Part shown: piece by piece, positions 15,379-23,725 of the stretch
Layout: the number at the start of each line of letters is the position of its first letter
How positions within the stretch are numbered: position 1 is the first letter of the stretch
IMG/VR virus record: IMGVR_UViG_3300035199_001164
Span: 1 to 42,486 of that record
Length of the DNA: 42,486 nt
Source of the DNA: a virus
Reading direction: 5' to 3' (one strand)
Position numbers and translations under genes: made by a program
Notes under the pieces: generated by a model
The model's database searches: none
The model's input: only the letters and a program-made list of their open reading frames with translations
What the model was told of the DNA's origin: nothing

Positions 15379-15729
15379 TTACACCGGTGCCGGAGCGGAC
15401 ACGCCATTGAGGCGGCAGCGGCCGGTGGCGGAAGGGTTGGCGGCGACTTCGGTAGCCACGCCCACCAGCACCAGACCGGTGGCCGAGGCGTTGCTCAGCG
15501 AGCGGCTGGTGGTGTTCATGTAGACCAGGTCACCGACGGCCCAGGCCTGGGCGCTGGTCTTGGTCAGTTGGAAAACGCCGGAGAGCTTCAGCTCGACCGG
15601 AGCGCCGGCGGCCTCCGTGGTAGCCGCAACGCCGATGAAGGCGCCAACTTTGTAGAGTTCGCCCGATACGGTGCCGCCGGACGGAGCGGGAACGGTGACA
15701 ACGTCACCAGCCTGGATATAGCTCTTCAT
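15379..15729 (-). CDS. Capsid decoration protein, DUF2190 type
   Basis: A 116-residue protein with IQAGDVVTVPAPSGGTVSGEL at the start and VGAFIGVAATTEAAGAPVEL next, the characteristic pattern of the DUF2190 family of small capsid cement proteins. No membrane or signal segment. It follows the major capsid fusion, as decoration genes do. A perfect 10-bp inverted repeat lies between the two genes. Confidence 0.8.
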   Translation of the reverse strand: MKSYIQAGDVVTVPAPSGGTVSGELYKVGAFIGVAATTEAAGAPVELKLSGVFQLTKTSAQAWAVGDLVYMNTTSRSLSNASATGLVLVGVATEVAANPSATGRCRLNGVSAPAPV

Positions 15730-15761
15730 GGTTCACCTCGTGAACAGGGGAGTGGAAAGCA

Positions 15762-15788
15762 GAAAGGGCGCTGACGTGGCGCCCTTTC
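15762..15788 (-). terminator. Perfect 10-bp hairpin between decoration and capsid genes
   Basis: Arms gaaagggcgc (15762-15771) and gcgccctttc (15779-15788) pair perfectly around a 7-base loop. The T-run is short and within the stem, so on either strand it may be an attenuator, an mRNA stability element or a weak terminator rather than a strong terminator. Confidence 0.5.
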
Positions 15789-15803
15789 AGGTCACTGCGC
15801 GAC

Positions 15804-17795
15804 TCAGGCGCCCGGGTTCTTGTAGGCGCCGCGGTAGTCGATCCAGCCCGCGCCGAACACCAGGCGAGCCTTGACCTCCATGCCGTCCACCTCGAAGCCC
15901 TCGCGGGTCTCGGTGAAGACGCCTTGCTCGCCTTCCAAGTAGGCGTATTCGAAGGTGTCGATCACGCCCGGCGCGGCGTACAGGTACCACTGGTTGCCGG
16001 TGATGCGGGCGTCGACGATCACGGTCAGCGAGGCGTTGCGGCTGTCGTTGATGTCGGCGTTCTTGGCCGGCACATACTGCGAGCTGGTGAACTGGAAGGC
16101 CTCAAGCTCCTTGTCCGGACCTACCACCAGGTACTCCGGGCCAATGTTGAGGAAGGAGCCGGCCTTCGACTTCTGCTTCCGCATCGCAGCGCGAGCGGCG
16201 GCCAGAGTCGTGGTGTTGATGGCGCCGCCACTGGCCGCCAGGTTGCCGTGATCGGCGTGGAAAAGCGCCGTGCCGTCGGTGAAGTTGGGGTTGCCCAGCA
16301 GCAGCGCCCAGACCACATCGGACTCGGTCTGAGCTGCGGCAGCACCCAGGGCCTGGGGAATGCGGGTCAGCGCACCGAGGTCGTCATTGACGATCGACTC
16401 CCAGGTGATGGCGATGATCTTGCCGTACTTGACGACCTTGATCGGAGCGCCGTCCTCGCTGAGCGAGCCGTACTTGTATTCGCCATGCTCGCGGACCTGC
16501 TCCAGGGCGGCAATGTCGCCCAGGGCTGCACGAGTCACCGCCCGGAAGTCAGGCACGGAAGTCTGGCGGCCGAGCGGGCGCCAGGTCTGCGGCGCCAGCT
16601 CATAGGCGTCGCGCAGGGTGCGATTCACGGTGCTGCCCAGCAGCAGCGGGAAGTCGCTGGTGCTGTGCATGCCGGCGGCCCGGAACGCCTGGCGATCGCA
16701 GCCCAGGGCCGCGCGAGCGATCTCCTGCGGCAGCAGGCCGCGCACGCTGCCGCCGGACATTTCGACGAACTCGCGCGCCATGTCGATCAGGCGCATGCCG
16801 CGGAACTCGCGGCCGGCTTCCTCCAGCTTGATGCCGGAGTTGCAGCGGTGCAGCAGGGCGTTCTGCATGGCCGAGCGCTTGGCAGTCAGGACCGCAACGT
16901 CCTGGCCGCCGGTGATGGTCGGCTGGCTGTTGCGGCCCAGGGGCTGCTGTTCCTGCTGACGCTCGGCCAGCTTGTCGATCATGGCGGCGCTGGCCTGATC
17001 CGGGGTTACACCGCGCTCGATGAGGTCCTCGGCGAAGTCCTCGTCCAGACCGACCTTGCGTGCCATCTGGCGGATGGTGGTACCGCGCTTGCGCTCGGCT
17101 TCAGCCGCTTCACGGCGGATCAGCTCGTCGGCCGCGCGCTTCTCTTCTTCGGTCATCTCAATTTCCTCTTTGGGGGTGGCCACGGCGGCCGGTTGCACGG
17201 CAGGCGCTTCCGCCTCCCGAGTTTCGAAAAGGGTGTTGAATCGCTGGCCTTGGTACTCGGCCGGTGTTTTGGCGCTGCGTACCTTGGCGCCATCGTCGAA
17301 GCCGACCGGGACCAGGGAGAGCTCCATCGGCTCCCAGTCGTCGGCCCGGTAGAGCGGCAGGGTGTCGTCGCCGCCCTCGACCAGGGCGTAGTGGTGCACG
17401 GTGTAGCCGACGCTGATGTTCCGCAGGATCCCGTCCTTCACGTCGCGGAACACCTCATCGGCGTCCTCGCGCTGACTGAAGCGAACCAGGGCATGGCCCT
17501 CGCCGTTTTCCAGCCAAGCGCGCTCGACCACCGCCAGCACGGAGCGAAGCTCCCACTGGTTGTGCACGTTGAGTAGGGGAGCGCCATTGTTCAGGCGGTC
17601 CAGGTTTACAGCGGTATCGCTGACCTCGAGCTCCTCGAGGTAGTAGCCGATATCCCAGTTCCAGCGGCGGCCCTTGGCCCCGGTGGTCCACACCAGCTCA
17701 ACGGTGCGCGCCTCGATGTCGACCGTTTCCGGCCGAACCGCTGCGCGCAGCGAGAGCATGGGCGTCTCATGCGCCTTGTTCGTCGTCTGCGGCAT
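15804..17795 (-). CDS. Prohead protease - major capsid protein fusion
   Basis: A 663-residue fusion. Residues 1 to about 180 look like the HK97-type prohead protease (a Ser/His protease): His in LLNVHN near residue 78 and Ser in RNISVGY near residue 128 are the candidate catalytic residues. Residues about 180-290 are a charged helical scaffold-like part (Glu/Arg rich). The rest, from about 290, is the capsid subunit, with TWESIVNDDLGALTRIP and LFHADHGNL typical of major capsid proteins of this type. Start is uncertain: ATGs lie at 17840, 17831, 17795 and 17759, none with a strong ribosome site. The gene overlaps the portal gene by up to 29 bases with the start used here. Confidence 0.85.
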   Translation of the reverse strand: MPQTTNKAHETPMLSLRAAVRPETVDIEARTVELVWTTGAKGRRWNWDIGYYLEELEVSDTAVNLDRLNNGAPLLNVHNQWELRSVLAVVERAWLENGEGHALVRFSQREDADEVFRDVKDGILRNISVGYTVHHYALVEGGDDTLPLYRADDWEPMELSLVPVGFDDGAKVRSAKTPAEYQGQRFNTLFETREAEAPAVQPAAVATPKEEIEMTEEEKRAADELIRREAAEAERKRGTTIRQMARKVGLDEDFAEDLIERGVTPDQASAAMIDKLAERQQEQQPLGRNSQPTITGGQDVAVLTAKRSAMQNALLHRCNSGIKLEEAGREFRGMRLIDMAREFVEMSGGSVRGLLPQEIARAALGCDRQAFRAAGMHSTSDFPLLLGSTVNRTLRDAYELAPQTWRPLGRQTSVPDFRAVTRAALGDIAALEQVREHGEYKYGSLSEDGAPIKVVKYGKIIAITWESIVNDDLGALTRIPQALGAAAAQTESDVVWALLLGNPNFTDGTALFHADHGNLAASGGAINTTTLAAARAAMRKQKSKAGSFLNIGPEYLVVGPDKELEAFQFTSSQYVPAKNADINDSRNASLTVIVDARITGNQWYLYAAPGVIDTFEYAYLEGEQGVFTETREGFEVDGMEVKARLVFGAGWIDYRGAYKNPGA

Positions 17796-19320
17796 CGTCC
17801 GGTTTCTCTTCAGTGGTTGGTGAACTGCCATCGCTGACATCGGTTGAGGGGATGACGGTCCCTTCTGGGCGGGCCTGGGTGAGGCCGGCGCTGGAGACCT
17901 TGCGGGCGTCGTAGTCGAAGACCAGACCGAGCTTGTCGACGGCCTCCAGGTGAGAAGCGAAGCGGGCCATTACGTCGGCCGGGTCGGTGTACCCCATCTC
18001 TCGCAGGGCATCGTCCGGGGTCATCAGACCGTTTCGAAGCTTCTGCTTTACGGCCTCGATCTCCTCCCGCGGGTTGACCATCTCGCGGCGCGGGGTCGTC
18101 CACTCGGCGCCAACCTCCTCGCGGATGCCGTCGGGCAGGACAGCCTGGGCTTCCATGAACCAACGCCAGACACCCTCGCAGAGTTGCGGGATCAGCATCC
18201 GCCACTGCCAGACATCGACGCGCCGGGCGAAGTGCAACCAGCCCATGCGACCGCTGGAGAAGTTCACGCCCTTCAGGTCGCCGGTCACCAACTCGTAGGG
18301 CACACCGAGCCCCACCGAGATGGCATGCAGGCTCTGCCAGGCGTAAGTCGAGTAGCCGTTGAAGGTCGGGGGCGTGCCGAAGCTGACCTGCTCGCCCTGG
18401 GCCAGCTCCTGGATGATGCCGGGCTCGACCCGCTCAACCAGGGCGGGCGCCTTGCCACGACCACTGCTGGCATCGTCCTTGGTGACGAAGGCGGCGAAGC
18501 AGGCGGCAATCTTCGCCTGTTCCATCACCGCATCTTCCATCTCGTCGAAGTTGCGCAGGCGCTGCATCACTGGCGCGAACCACGAGTAACCCCGCGCCTG
18601 GCCCGGCCGCTTCGGCAGGAAGACGTGGATGATGTCCTCAGCCGGTACCCGACGAGAGGTCAGCGACTTCCAGACGTTCACGGCGCCCGGGTGTTCGTCG
18701 AACAGCCAGAAGGCCACGCGGCGCCCAATCGGGTCGAACTCAATGCCCTGGATGATCTGGTTTTTGCCGTTGGTGCCGTTCTTTTCCTCATCGAGGAAAT
18801 CGGCCTCCAATATCTGGAGCTGCATAGGGACCGGGAGGCCGTCGGAGGATTTCCGACGCCGGCGCCGAATCAGCACTTCGCCGCCTTCTGGTACCGCCTC
18901 CATGACCTTGTGCTGCAGGCCGTAGAAGTTCTCCAGGCCATCGGCGTCGCACAGCGTGGTTTCAGCCCAGGCCTTCCATCGCTCGATCAGCCGCTTGTTG
19001 GCGCGCGCGCTCTTCGCCAGCGGTCGCGGAACAATGCCAGCGCCGACGACGTTGTCAGCAATGCCAGCGACAGCGCGCTCGGCGTAGGGATTGTTCCGGC
19101 GCAGGTCGCGCGCTCGGTTGCGCAGCCGGGCCATCGCGGGTCCGATCTCGGCGTTGGCATCGGACCCTCCGCTGCGCCACCCATCGTTGCGCCGACCGCC
19201 AGCCGCGCCTTCGAATCGACGCTCCAGCAGCTTGATCTGAAGGTCGGCACGGATTTTCTTCAGGCGCGACTCGGCGCGTTTCGCGGCCCTGCCGGGAAAC
19301 CAGGTATCGAAAACACCCAT
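17767..19320 (-). CDS. Portal protein, lambda gpB type
   Basis: A 517-residue protein starting with a basic coiled stretch (RAAKRAESRLKKIRADLQIKLLERR). The region at about 75-100, NNPYAERAVAGIADNVVGAGI, and AEDIIHVFLPKRPGQARGYSW at about 225-245 match the lambda/gpB portal family. The last 60 residues are polar and probably disordered, ending PDDAADDEQGA. A dodecameric channel at one capsid vertex is the expected role. It follows the gpW gene (two bases apart), as in lambda, and overlaps the capsid fusion. Confidence 0.93.
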   Translation of the reverse strand: MGVFDTWFPGRAAKRAESRLKKIRADLQIKLLERRFEGAAGGRRNDGWRSGGSDANAEIGPAMARLRNRARDLRRNNPYAERAVAGIADNVVGAGIVPRPLAKSARANKRLIERWKAWAETTLCDADGLENFYGLQHKVMEAVPEGGEVLIRRRRRKSSDGLPVPMQLQILEADFLDEEKNGTNGKNQIIQGIEFDPIGRRVAFWLFDEHPGAVNVWKSLTSRRVPAEDIIHVFLPKRPGQARGYSWFAPVMQRLRNFDEMEDAVMEQAKIAACFAAFVTKDDASSGRGKAPALVERVEPGIIQELAQGEQVSFGTPPTFNGYSTYAWQSLHAISVGLGVPYELVTGDLKGVNFSSGRMGWLHFARRVDVWQWRMLIPQLCEGVWRWFMEAQAVLPDGIREEVGAEWTTPRREMVNPREEIEAVKQKLRNGLMTPDDALREMGYTDPADVMARFASHLEAVDKLGLVFDYDARKVSSAGLTQARPEGTVIPSTDVSDGSSPTTEEKPDDAADDEQGA

Positions 19321-19321
19321 G

Positions 19322-19525
19322 TCAGTAGCCTTTCGAGAAGGAGGCGTAACGGCGGCCGCCGTTGTTGTTGCCGTTCAGGCCAAGCTCGTCCTTCATCAGG
19401 TGAAGGATCCGCAGCATCTCGTCGACGCTGCGGTAGGTGACGGCGCGATCGGCATATCGAACCGACAGCTCGCCGCCAGCAATCGCGGCCTGGAGGGCTT
19501 CGTATTGCTCCATGGTGTAGGCCAT
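19322..19525 (-). CDS. Head completion protein, gpW-like
   Basis: A 67-residue protein with ALQAAIAGGELSVRYADRAV and YRSVDEMLRILHLMKDEL, the helix - beta hairpin - helix pattern of gpW-type head-tail joining proteins (first beta strand carries RYADR). It lies between terminase large subunit and portal, the same order as lambda A-W-B. Ends NNNGGRRYASFSKGY, a flexible tail. The start overlaps the terminase stop by one base (TGATG-type). Confidence 0.88.
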   Translation of the reverse strand: MAYTMEQYEALQAAIAGGELSVRYADRAVTYRSVDEMLRILHLMKDELGLNGNNNGGRRYASFSKGY

Positions 19526-21474
19526 CAGTTTCGTTTCCAGTAAGAGGATTTCGCCCGCGGGCGTTCTTCATCGGCATCAGCAGCAGCTGACCCGCCCGGC
19601 TCCGGTTGCTCGACCAATGCATCAAGGTCCAGACCGAAGCGCTGCTGGCTGATCCGAAGAGCAGCCAAGGCATACACGAAGCAGTCGAGGCCCTCATTGC
19701 GCCTACCGCCGGCATCCCAGCGAAGCTCGCGCTTCCCCCGGACCATCACCGGCTTCTTCCGCTCGGAGGTGATCTGCTTCAGCTCGTCTTCGTCGCAGAT
19801 GTCGTCGTTGGCCGGGAAGTGCACAGCACCGGGTTGCATCACGCCGGCCTGGGACTTGGCCATGTCGATCGCGATCTTCAGGCGGCTATAGATCAGTTCC
19901 TTCGCGTTGTCGGTGCCGAGCTCGGTCTTGTAGATGCCGTCCTTCCGCTTCTTCGGGAAGTTGGCGATCGGCTTCCCGTAGGTGCTGGCGCCGAAGGTGG
20001 GGATTACCCACTGCACCCCATGCCGCCGGCTTTCTGCGGCCACCTCGTCGGAGTAGTGCCCGCCGGCGTCCCAGCACCAACGCTCGACACGCATCTTCAT
20101 CCCATCGGCCCGAGTGAACTGCCGGTGGACCTGCAGGCCGACCTTGCGCCGTAACTCCTCGCTGGCGGGATCGCCGGTGAGGATGAAGCGATGGACCAAC
20201 CAAGCCTCTTCCCCCGGACCGAAGGCATACACGCGGCCTTCGTAACGGTCGTCCTGGGTGTCGATGCCACCCATCAGGGTGACCGCAGCCAGGGGGACTT
20301 CCGGATAAACCTCGCGGCGCCCGTAGAGTTGCTCCCAGTCGACCTTCTCGCCCTGATCGTCATCCCAGACCTCGCCGAGAGTGGTGTTGACGAAGGTGAT
20401 CAGCCCCTGAAGGTCACCCTTCACAGCGAGCCATTCAGTGGCGATCTTCAGCCAGGTGCTCCAGGTGCTGTAGATCGCCCAGCAATAGAAGGCAACCGAG
20501 CGCGGGGTGCGCGTCGGCTCATCGTCTGGACCGAACCAGTCCATGGCGTCGCGCGTCCAGATACCCGTTTGCTCGCAGATCCAGCGGCCGCTCCTGGAGG
20601 CCTCAACCATGTCCTGATGGAAGAAGCAGCACTTGCAGTGCTCGCAGACGTACCAGGCCTGAGTGGCTTCGCCGAGTTCGTTCTTCTCCCACTTCAGCCC
20701 ATGCTCGCAGTCCTTGCCGCCCCACTTAAGGGTCTGCTCTTCGTGGCAGTGAGGACAGGCGATGAAGAACCGCAACCGGATGGGAGAATCAGCCGCAGCC
20801 TTGGAGACCTGGCAGAAGCCCATCTTCTTAGGTGTGGAGCCGCGGATGGACTTCGGATAAACCGCCCCGTCCAAGCGCTTGTCACCCAATCTGACCGGGT
20901 CGCCCTCCCCTTCGATGTTGGAATCGAAATTGGAGAGCTCGTCGTAGATCACCTCATCAGCGGACTTCTCGCGATAGTTGCGGGAGGCCTTTCCGCCGCG
21001 AATCCAGAGGGTCTTCCGGTTGGTGAAAATCTTCTGGTCCAGCGTGTTGTCGCTGTGCTTGCGCCCGAACCACGGAGCCAGCTTGAGCAGCAGCGGGACA
21101 TCGCGGATCAAGCCGTTGACGTGGCTCTTGCTGATGTCTTCGGCGTCCGGATCGGTCGGACTCCACATCATCACGTTGCGGCGCTTGTGCTGGAGCTTGT
21201 AGCCGATGTTTGCCATCAGCAGCTTCGTGTAGCCGATCCGAGCGGACTTCACGAAGTTAACGACCGCGATCAGGTCATTGCCCATTGCATTGAGGATCGC
21301 GACCTGAAAAGGGTCTGTCGTCCACTTACCTTCGTTGTAGGAAGACTCGGACGACATATAGAAATGCTCGTCTGCCCACTCCACAGCCGTCATTGGCGGC
21401 TCTTTGTGCAGGGCTAGCAACCCAAGACTGACGGCTTTGCCGAGGTCATGGATCCAGGGTTGCGAGATACTCAT
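19525..21474 (-). CDS. Terminase large subunit, gpA type
   Basis: A 649-residue protein, close to lambda gpA (641). The N-terminal ATPase has a Walker A-like KSARIGYTKLL at 76-86 and Walker B VIYDELSNFD at 175-184, with Lys76 and Glu179 at the same places as in gpA. A zinc-binding region follows with CPHC at 241-244 and CEHC at 278-281. The nuclease domain begins near GGIDTQDDR with Asp406. It packages DNA into the prohead and cuts at cos. The ATG at 21474 overlaps the small-subunit gene by 29 bases and leaves little ribosome-binding signal; an upstream start would overlap it further. Confidence 0.95.
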   Translation of the reverse strand: MSISQPWIHDLGKAVSLGLLALHKEPPMTAVEWADEHFYMSSESSYNEGKWTTDPFQVAILNAMGNDLIAVVNFVKSARIGYTKLLMANIGYKLQHKRRNVMMWSPTDPDAEDISKSHVNGLIRDVPLLLKLAPWFGRKHSDNTLDQKIFTNRKTLWIRGGKASRNYREKSADEVIYDELSNFDSNIEGEGDPVRLGDKRLDGAVYPKSIRGSTPKKMGFCQVSKAAADSPIRLRFFIACPHCHEEQTLKWGGKDCEHGLKWEKNELGEATQAWYVCEHCKCCFFHQDMVEASRSGRWICEQTGIWTRDAMDWFGPDDEPTRTPRSVAFYCWAIYSTWSTWLKIATEWLAVKGDLQGLITFVNTTLGEVWDDDQGEKVDWEQLYGRREVYPEVPLAAVTLMGGIDTQDDRYEGRVYAFGPGEEAWLVHRFILTGDPASEELRRKVGLQVHRQFTRADGMKMRVERWCWDAGGHYSDEVAAESRRHGVQWVIPTFGASTYGKPIANFPKKRKDGIYKTELGTDNAKELIYSRLKIAIDMAKSQAGVMQPGAVHFPANDDICDEDELKQITSERKKPVMVRGKRELRWDAGGRRNEGLDCFVYALAALRISQQRFGLDLDALVEQPEPGGSAAADADEERPRAKSSYWKRN

Positions 21475-21991
21475 CGAGGATTTCCGGAAGATCGTCGGCC
21501 GCCTTCGCGGAGACGTTTCGCGCCAGGGCGATCTCCCGCTCAAGGGTCTCCAGGATGCGCGGATCGATATCTGGGTGGCGGCGGCTCACCGTCTTGCCGA
21601 CGGTTTCCAGCTTCGACCCGATCTGAGCGGCGATCTTCGACAGCGCGAAGGTGGCAAATGGGACCGGCACCAGGAGCTTTTCGGCGACCTGGTTCTTCTT
21701 CTCCTGGGCGTCGGCCTGGGCCGCAGTGAGGCGCAGGCGCTCTTGGGTCAGCTTGTACTCGAGTAGCGGATCGATACCTTCGCCGTCCGCCACGCCAGGT
21801 TGTTGCTTCCGCGCGGCGTGGTCGATGCGGTTTTGGACCACATCCTGCACCGTGTAAAAGGCCTCGCGGCCGATGCGCGCGACGGGCTCAACACCCCACT
21901 TATCAAAGGCTTGCGGAGAAATCCCGAGGCTCGCGGCCATCTCGGATTTGTTCAACCATCCGCGCTGCTTGGTTGTTTCGTTTTTGCTCAT
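21446..21991 (-). CDS. Terminase small subunit, Nu1-like
   Basis: A 181-residue protein. The N-terminus (WLNKSEMAASLGISPQAFDKW, about residues 12-32) is a winged-helix type DNA-binding motif, then a long charged helix rich in Gln, Ala and Glu near 65-105 (KLTQERLRLTAAQADAQEKKN), as in Nu1. It should bind cos and dock the large subunit. ATG at 21991 is chosen; the longer version from 22030 has no better ribosome site. A gene-free stretch upstream of it probably contains cos. It overlaps the large-subunit gene. Confidence 0.88.
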   Translation of the reverse strand: MSKNETTKQRGWLNKSEMAASLGISPQAFDKWGVEPVARIGREAFYTVQDVVQNRIDHAARKQQPGVADGEGIDPLLEYKLTQERLRLTAAQADAQEKKNQVAEKLLVPVPFATFALSKIAAQIGSKLETVGKTVSRRHPDIDPRILETLEREIALARNVSAKAADDLPEILDEYLATLDP

Positions 21992-22135
21992 GACTAAACA
22001 ACAACCAACCCCTGGATTTTGGTCATACATATTTGGCGCGCGGGGCCCGAATTACCCTCATAGGCACCCCCGCCCGGGAGGACCCAAGGCCATAGGGGTA
22101 GCCTATCGATGAGGGGAGGCCCGGCGCCGGCCGGT
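21992..22135. other. Gene-free stretch before terminase, probable cos region
   Basis: About 145 bases without a gene, between the small terminase and a gpZ-like gene. It holds several GC-rich palindrome-like elements (ggcgcgcggggcccg, ggcgccggccgg) and an imperfect inverted repeat (ccctcataggc and gcctat...gaggg). In lambda-like phages cos lies just upstream of nu1, so the cohesive-end site is expected here. The exact nick positions cannot be read. Confidence 0.45.
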
Positions 22136-22921
22136 CTATCGACGCCGCGTGGCCAGGGCCTGAGCCATAGCCTTCTCGAACTCGATGGGCAGGGCCTCCT
22201 CGGCCACTCGCTCGGCGATCTCGAAGAAGTCCAGCGTCTTGCTGTAGGTGGGCTGTCGAGCGAATGCCATCACGATGCGCAGTCCTGCCCTGCCTTTGCC
22301 CGTCCGCTCTGCCACTGCGAATGGCTGGCGGTTGGTGTCGTGCATGACGAAGTAGCGCTTGGCATTACCCTTCTTGGTACTGCGATCGCTGTCCGTGGCG
22401 TTGGCGTTGTAGCCTTCCTCAGTGAAGAGGGAGGCACCAGACATGATCTTGGTGAGCACACCAAGCGGGATGTTGCCGTAGGCATCGAGCGTCATCTTCT
22501 CGCCCGGCACGATGTACTGGCCAGGCTTGAGGACACCCTTACGCAGCAGCATGGATTCGATGCCCTTCTCGCTGCGCGGACCTCCGTAGATCTGGGGGGT
22601 GAGCCACTTCGATGCAGCCCTGCCCTTGCCCCAGCTACCAGCCTGACCAACGACCCGGCCACCTGCCGAAACGCTGCGGCCATCCTTGATCCAGACGCGC
22701 GCCTCCATCCGCTGCTTGGTAGCGGGCTGGATGTACAAGCTGTTGAGGGTTGCGGGGGTGGGCCTGTCGAACACCACGCCCATCTCGGCGCGGATCTCCC
22801 CGGCTACTACCTGAGCGGTGCGGGTCAGTGCCAGGGCAGCAGCGAAAGGCAGCTGCTCACGCTCCAGGCGGTCCAGCGTCTGGAGCCGCTCACGCAAGCC
22901 CCTGAACGTAACCTTGATCAT
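22136..22921 (-). CDS. Minor tail / morphogenesis protein, gpZ-like
   Basis: A 261-residue basic protein. The start MIKVTFRGLRERLQTLDRLE followed by EREQLPFAAALALTRTAQ resembles the helical N-terminus of lambda gpZ-type minor tail proteins; the C-terminus, FEKAMAQALATRRR, is basic and helical. No enzyme motif is visible. In lambda the Z gene lies among tail genes, here it stands upstream of terminase, a different position, so the match is moderate. It overlaps the following membrane-protein gene by four bases. Confidence 0.55.
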   Translation of the reverse strand: MIKVTFRGLRERLQTLDRLEREQLPFAAALALTRTAQVVAGEIRAEMGVVFDRPTPATLNSLYIQPATKQRMEARVWIKDGRSVSAGGRVVGQAGSWGKGRAASKWLTPQIYGGPRSEKGIESMLLRKGVLKPGQYIVPGEKMTLDAYGNIPLGVLTKIMSGASLFTEEGYNANATDSDRSTKKGNAKRYFVMHDTNRQPFAVAERTGKGRAGLRIVMAFARQPTYSKTLDFFEIAERVAEEALPIEFEKAMAQALATRRR

Positions 22922-23235
22922 CTACGCGCCTTGCTCGCCAGCTGACCATGCTGACGATCCTTTCCACCCCCATAGAGGAAGTCGGTGAACAGGCTCCCGC
23001 GCTTGGCCCAGGCATACAGCACGATGCCCAGATGTAGCAGCACCGACGACGGGCTGATGAAGTAGCCGCGCGCCAACTCGGCCAGGATGCCGAAGGCGCC
23101 GATGGCCACCAGGTAGAACGACAGGCTCAGGATGGGATGCTCGAACAGGTGGACGGTGCGCAGGAACTCCAACGCGGCCAGGACCACCAGAATGCACAGC
23201 ACGGCGTCCAGGGCCATGAGAAGGGAAGTCATCAT
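22918..23235 (-). CDS. Small three-helix membrane protein, holin candidate
   Basis: A 105-residue protein with three predicted membrane helices at about 6-26, 36-57 and 66-79, and a basic C-terminus (KDRQHGQLASKARR). Size and topology fit a class I holin or a holin partner such as an antiholin. It follows another three-helix membrane protein and precedes the gpZ-like gene. Two ATG codons adjoin at 23235 and 23232, a layout that in some holins gives two products of opposite effect; whether both are used here is unknown. Confidence 0.6.
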   Translation of the reverse strand: MMTSLLMALDAVLCILVVLAALEFLRTVHLFEHPILSLSFYLVAIGAFGILAELARGYFISPSSVLLHLGIVLYAWAKRGSLFTDFLYGGGKDRQHGQLASKARR

Positions 23236-23237
23236 GG

Positions 23238-23546
23238 TCAGGTGCCTCGCGTTGCCAGGATTCGCTCCGCTGCCGCCTTGATGGCGGGGATGATGTTCAT
23301 GGCGAGCAGGCCAATCAGGAATGCCACGCCGTTCTTCGACTCGGCGTCAGCTGGGAGACCGAAGTGCACGACCACCAGCTGGGTGGTGAAGATCGCGGAC
23401 AAGAAGCCGGTCAGCACCGCGGCGGCGGCTTGCTTGCGGGTCAGTCCCCGCAGGAACGACAACGAGAGGATGGCACCGGCGAAGCCGGCAATTGCGACGC
23501 TGTACTTCGCGAACAGCGCGCCTGCGGCGGTCGAGGTGGGCTCCAT
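23238..23546 (-). CDS. Probable holin
   Basis: A 102-residue protein with three likely membrane segments (about 17-32, 41-60 and 73-88) and a basic C-terminal end (KAAAERILATRGT). This is holin-like in length and topology. The ATG at 23546 has a GGAG ribosome site. It is the first protein gene of the late operon after the tRNA, while the endolysin and spanins lie 22 kb further down the same transcript. Which of the two small membrane proteins makes the lytic pore cannot be decided. Confidence 0.65.
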   Translation of the reverse strand: MEPTSTAAGALFAKYSVAIAGFAGAILSLSFLRGLTRKQAAAAVLTGFLSAIFTTQLVVVHFGLPADAESKNGVAFLIGLLAMNIIPAIKAAAERILATRGT

Positions 23547-23606
23547 CGAAATCTCCGAAGAAAAGGCCGCCAGCCGCTGGGGAGGAATGGGCAGGCGGCA
23601 GAAACG

Positions 23607-23631
23607 AAAAAGCCCAGCGTTGGGGCTGGGC
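23607..23631 (-). terminator. Intrinsic terminator after the phage tRNA
   Basis: Minus-strand stem gcccagc/gctgggc (arms 23625-23631 and 23612-23618) with a six-base loop, followed by T5 (23611-23607). It lies 9 bases after the tRNA and before the holin. The flanking gaaacgaaaaagccc (plus strand) is repeated at the terminator on the other side of the tRNA. Confidence 0.8.
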
Positions 23632-23639
23632 CTTGGAAT

Positions 23640-23716
23640 TGGTAGCGAGGGCTGGATTCGAACCAGCGATCTCCGGGTTATGAGCCCGGCGAGATGGACC
23701 ACTTCTCCACCCTGCG
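23640..23716 (-). tRNA. tRNA with CAU anticodon, initiator-like (tRNA-fMet)
   Basis: A 77-base cloverleaf with encoded CCA. The anticodon loop is CTCATAA (CAT), the T-arm GCTGG/TTCGAAT/CCAGC. Initiator features: three consecutive G:C pairs at the base of the anticodon stem (ccGGG/CCCgg), an unpaired first position (C1 facing U72) and an A11:U24 pair in the D-stem. The acceptor stem is weak: A4-C69 is a mismatch and G5-U68 a wobble. The gene is bracketed by two terminators and sits within the first 200 bases after the late promoter candidate. Confidence 0.88.
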
Positions 23717-23725
23717 CCTGAAACG

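Noticed and set aside
15924-17576. Plus-strand open frame opposite the capsid fusion gene
   Set aside because: Same reason: mirror of a strongly biased coding frame; no ribosome site or domain.
17840-17840. Longest start for the protease-capsid fusion
   Set aside because: It would overlap the portal gene by 74 bases and has no ribosome site; a later start was used but remains uncertain.
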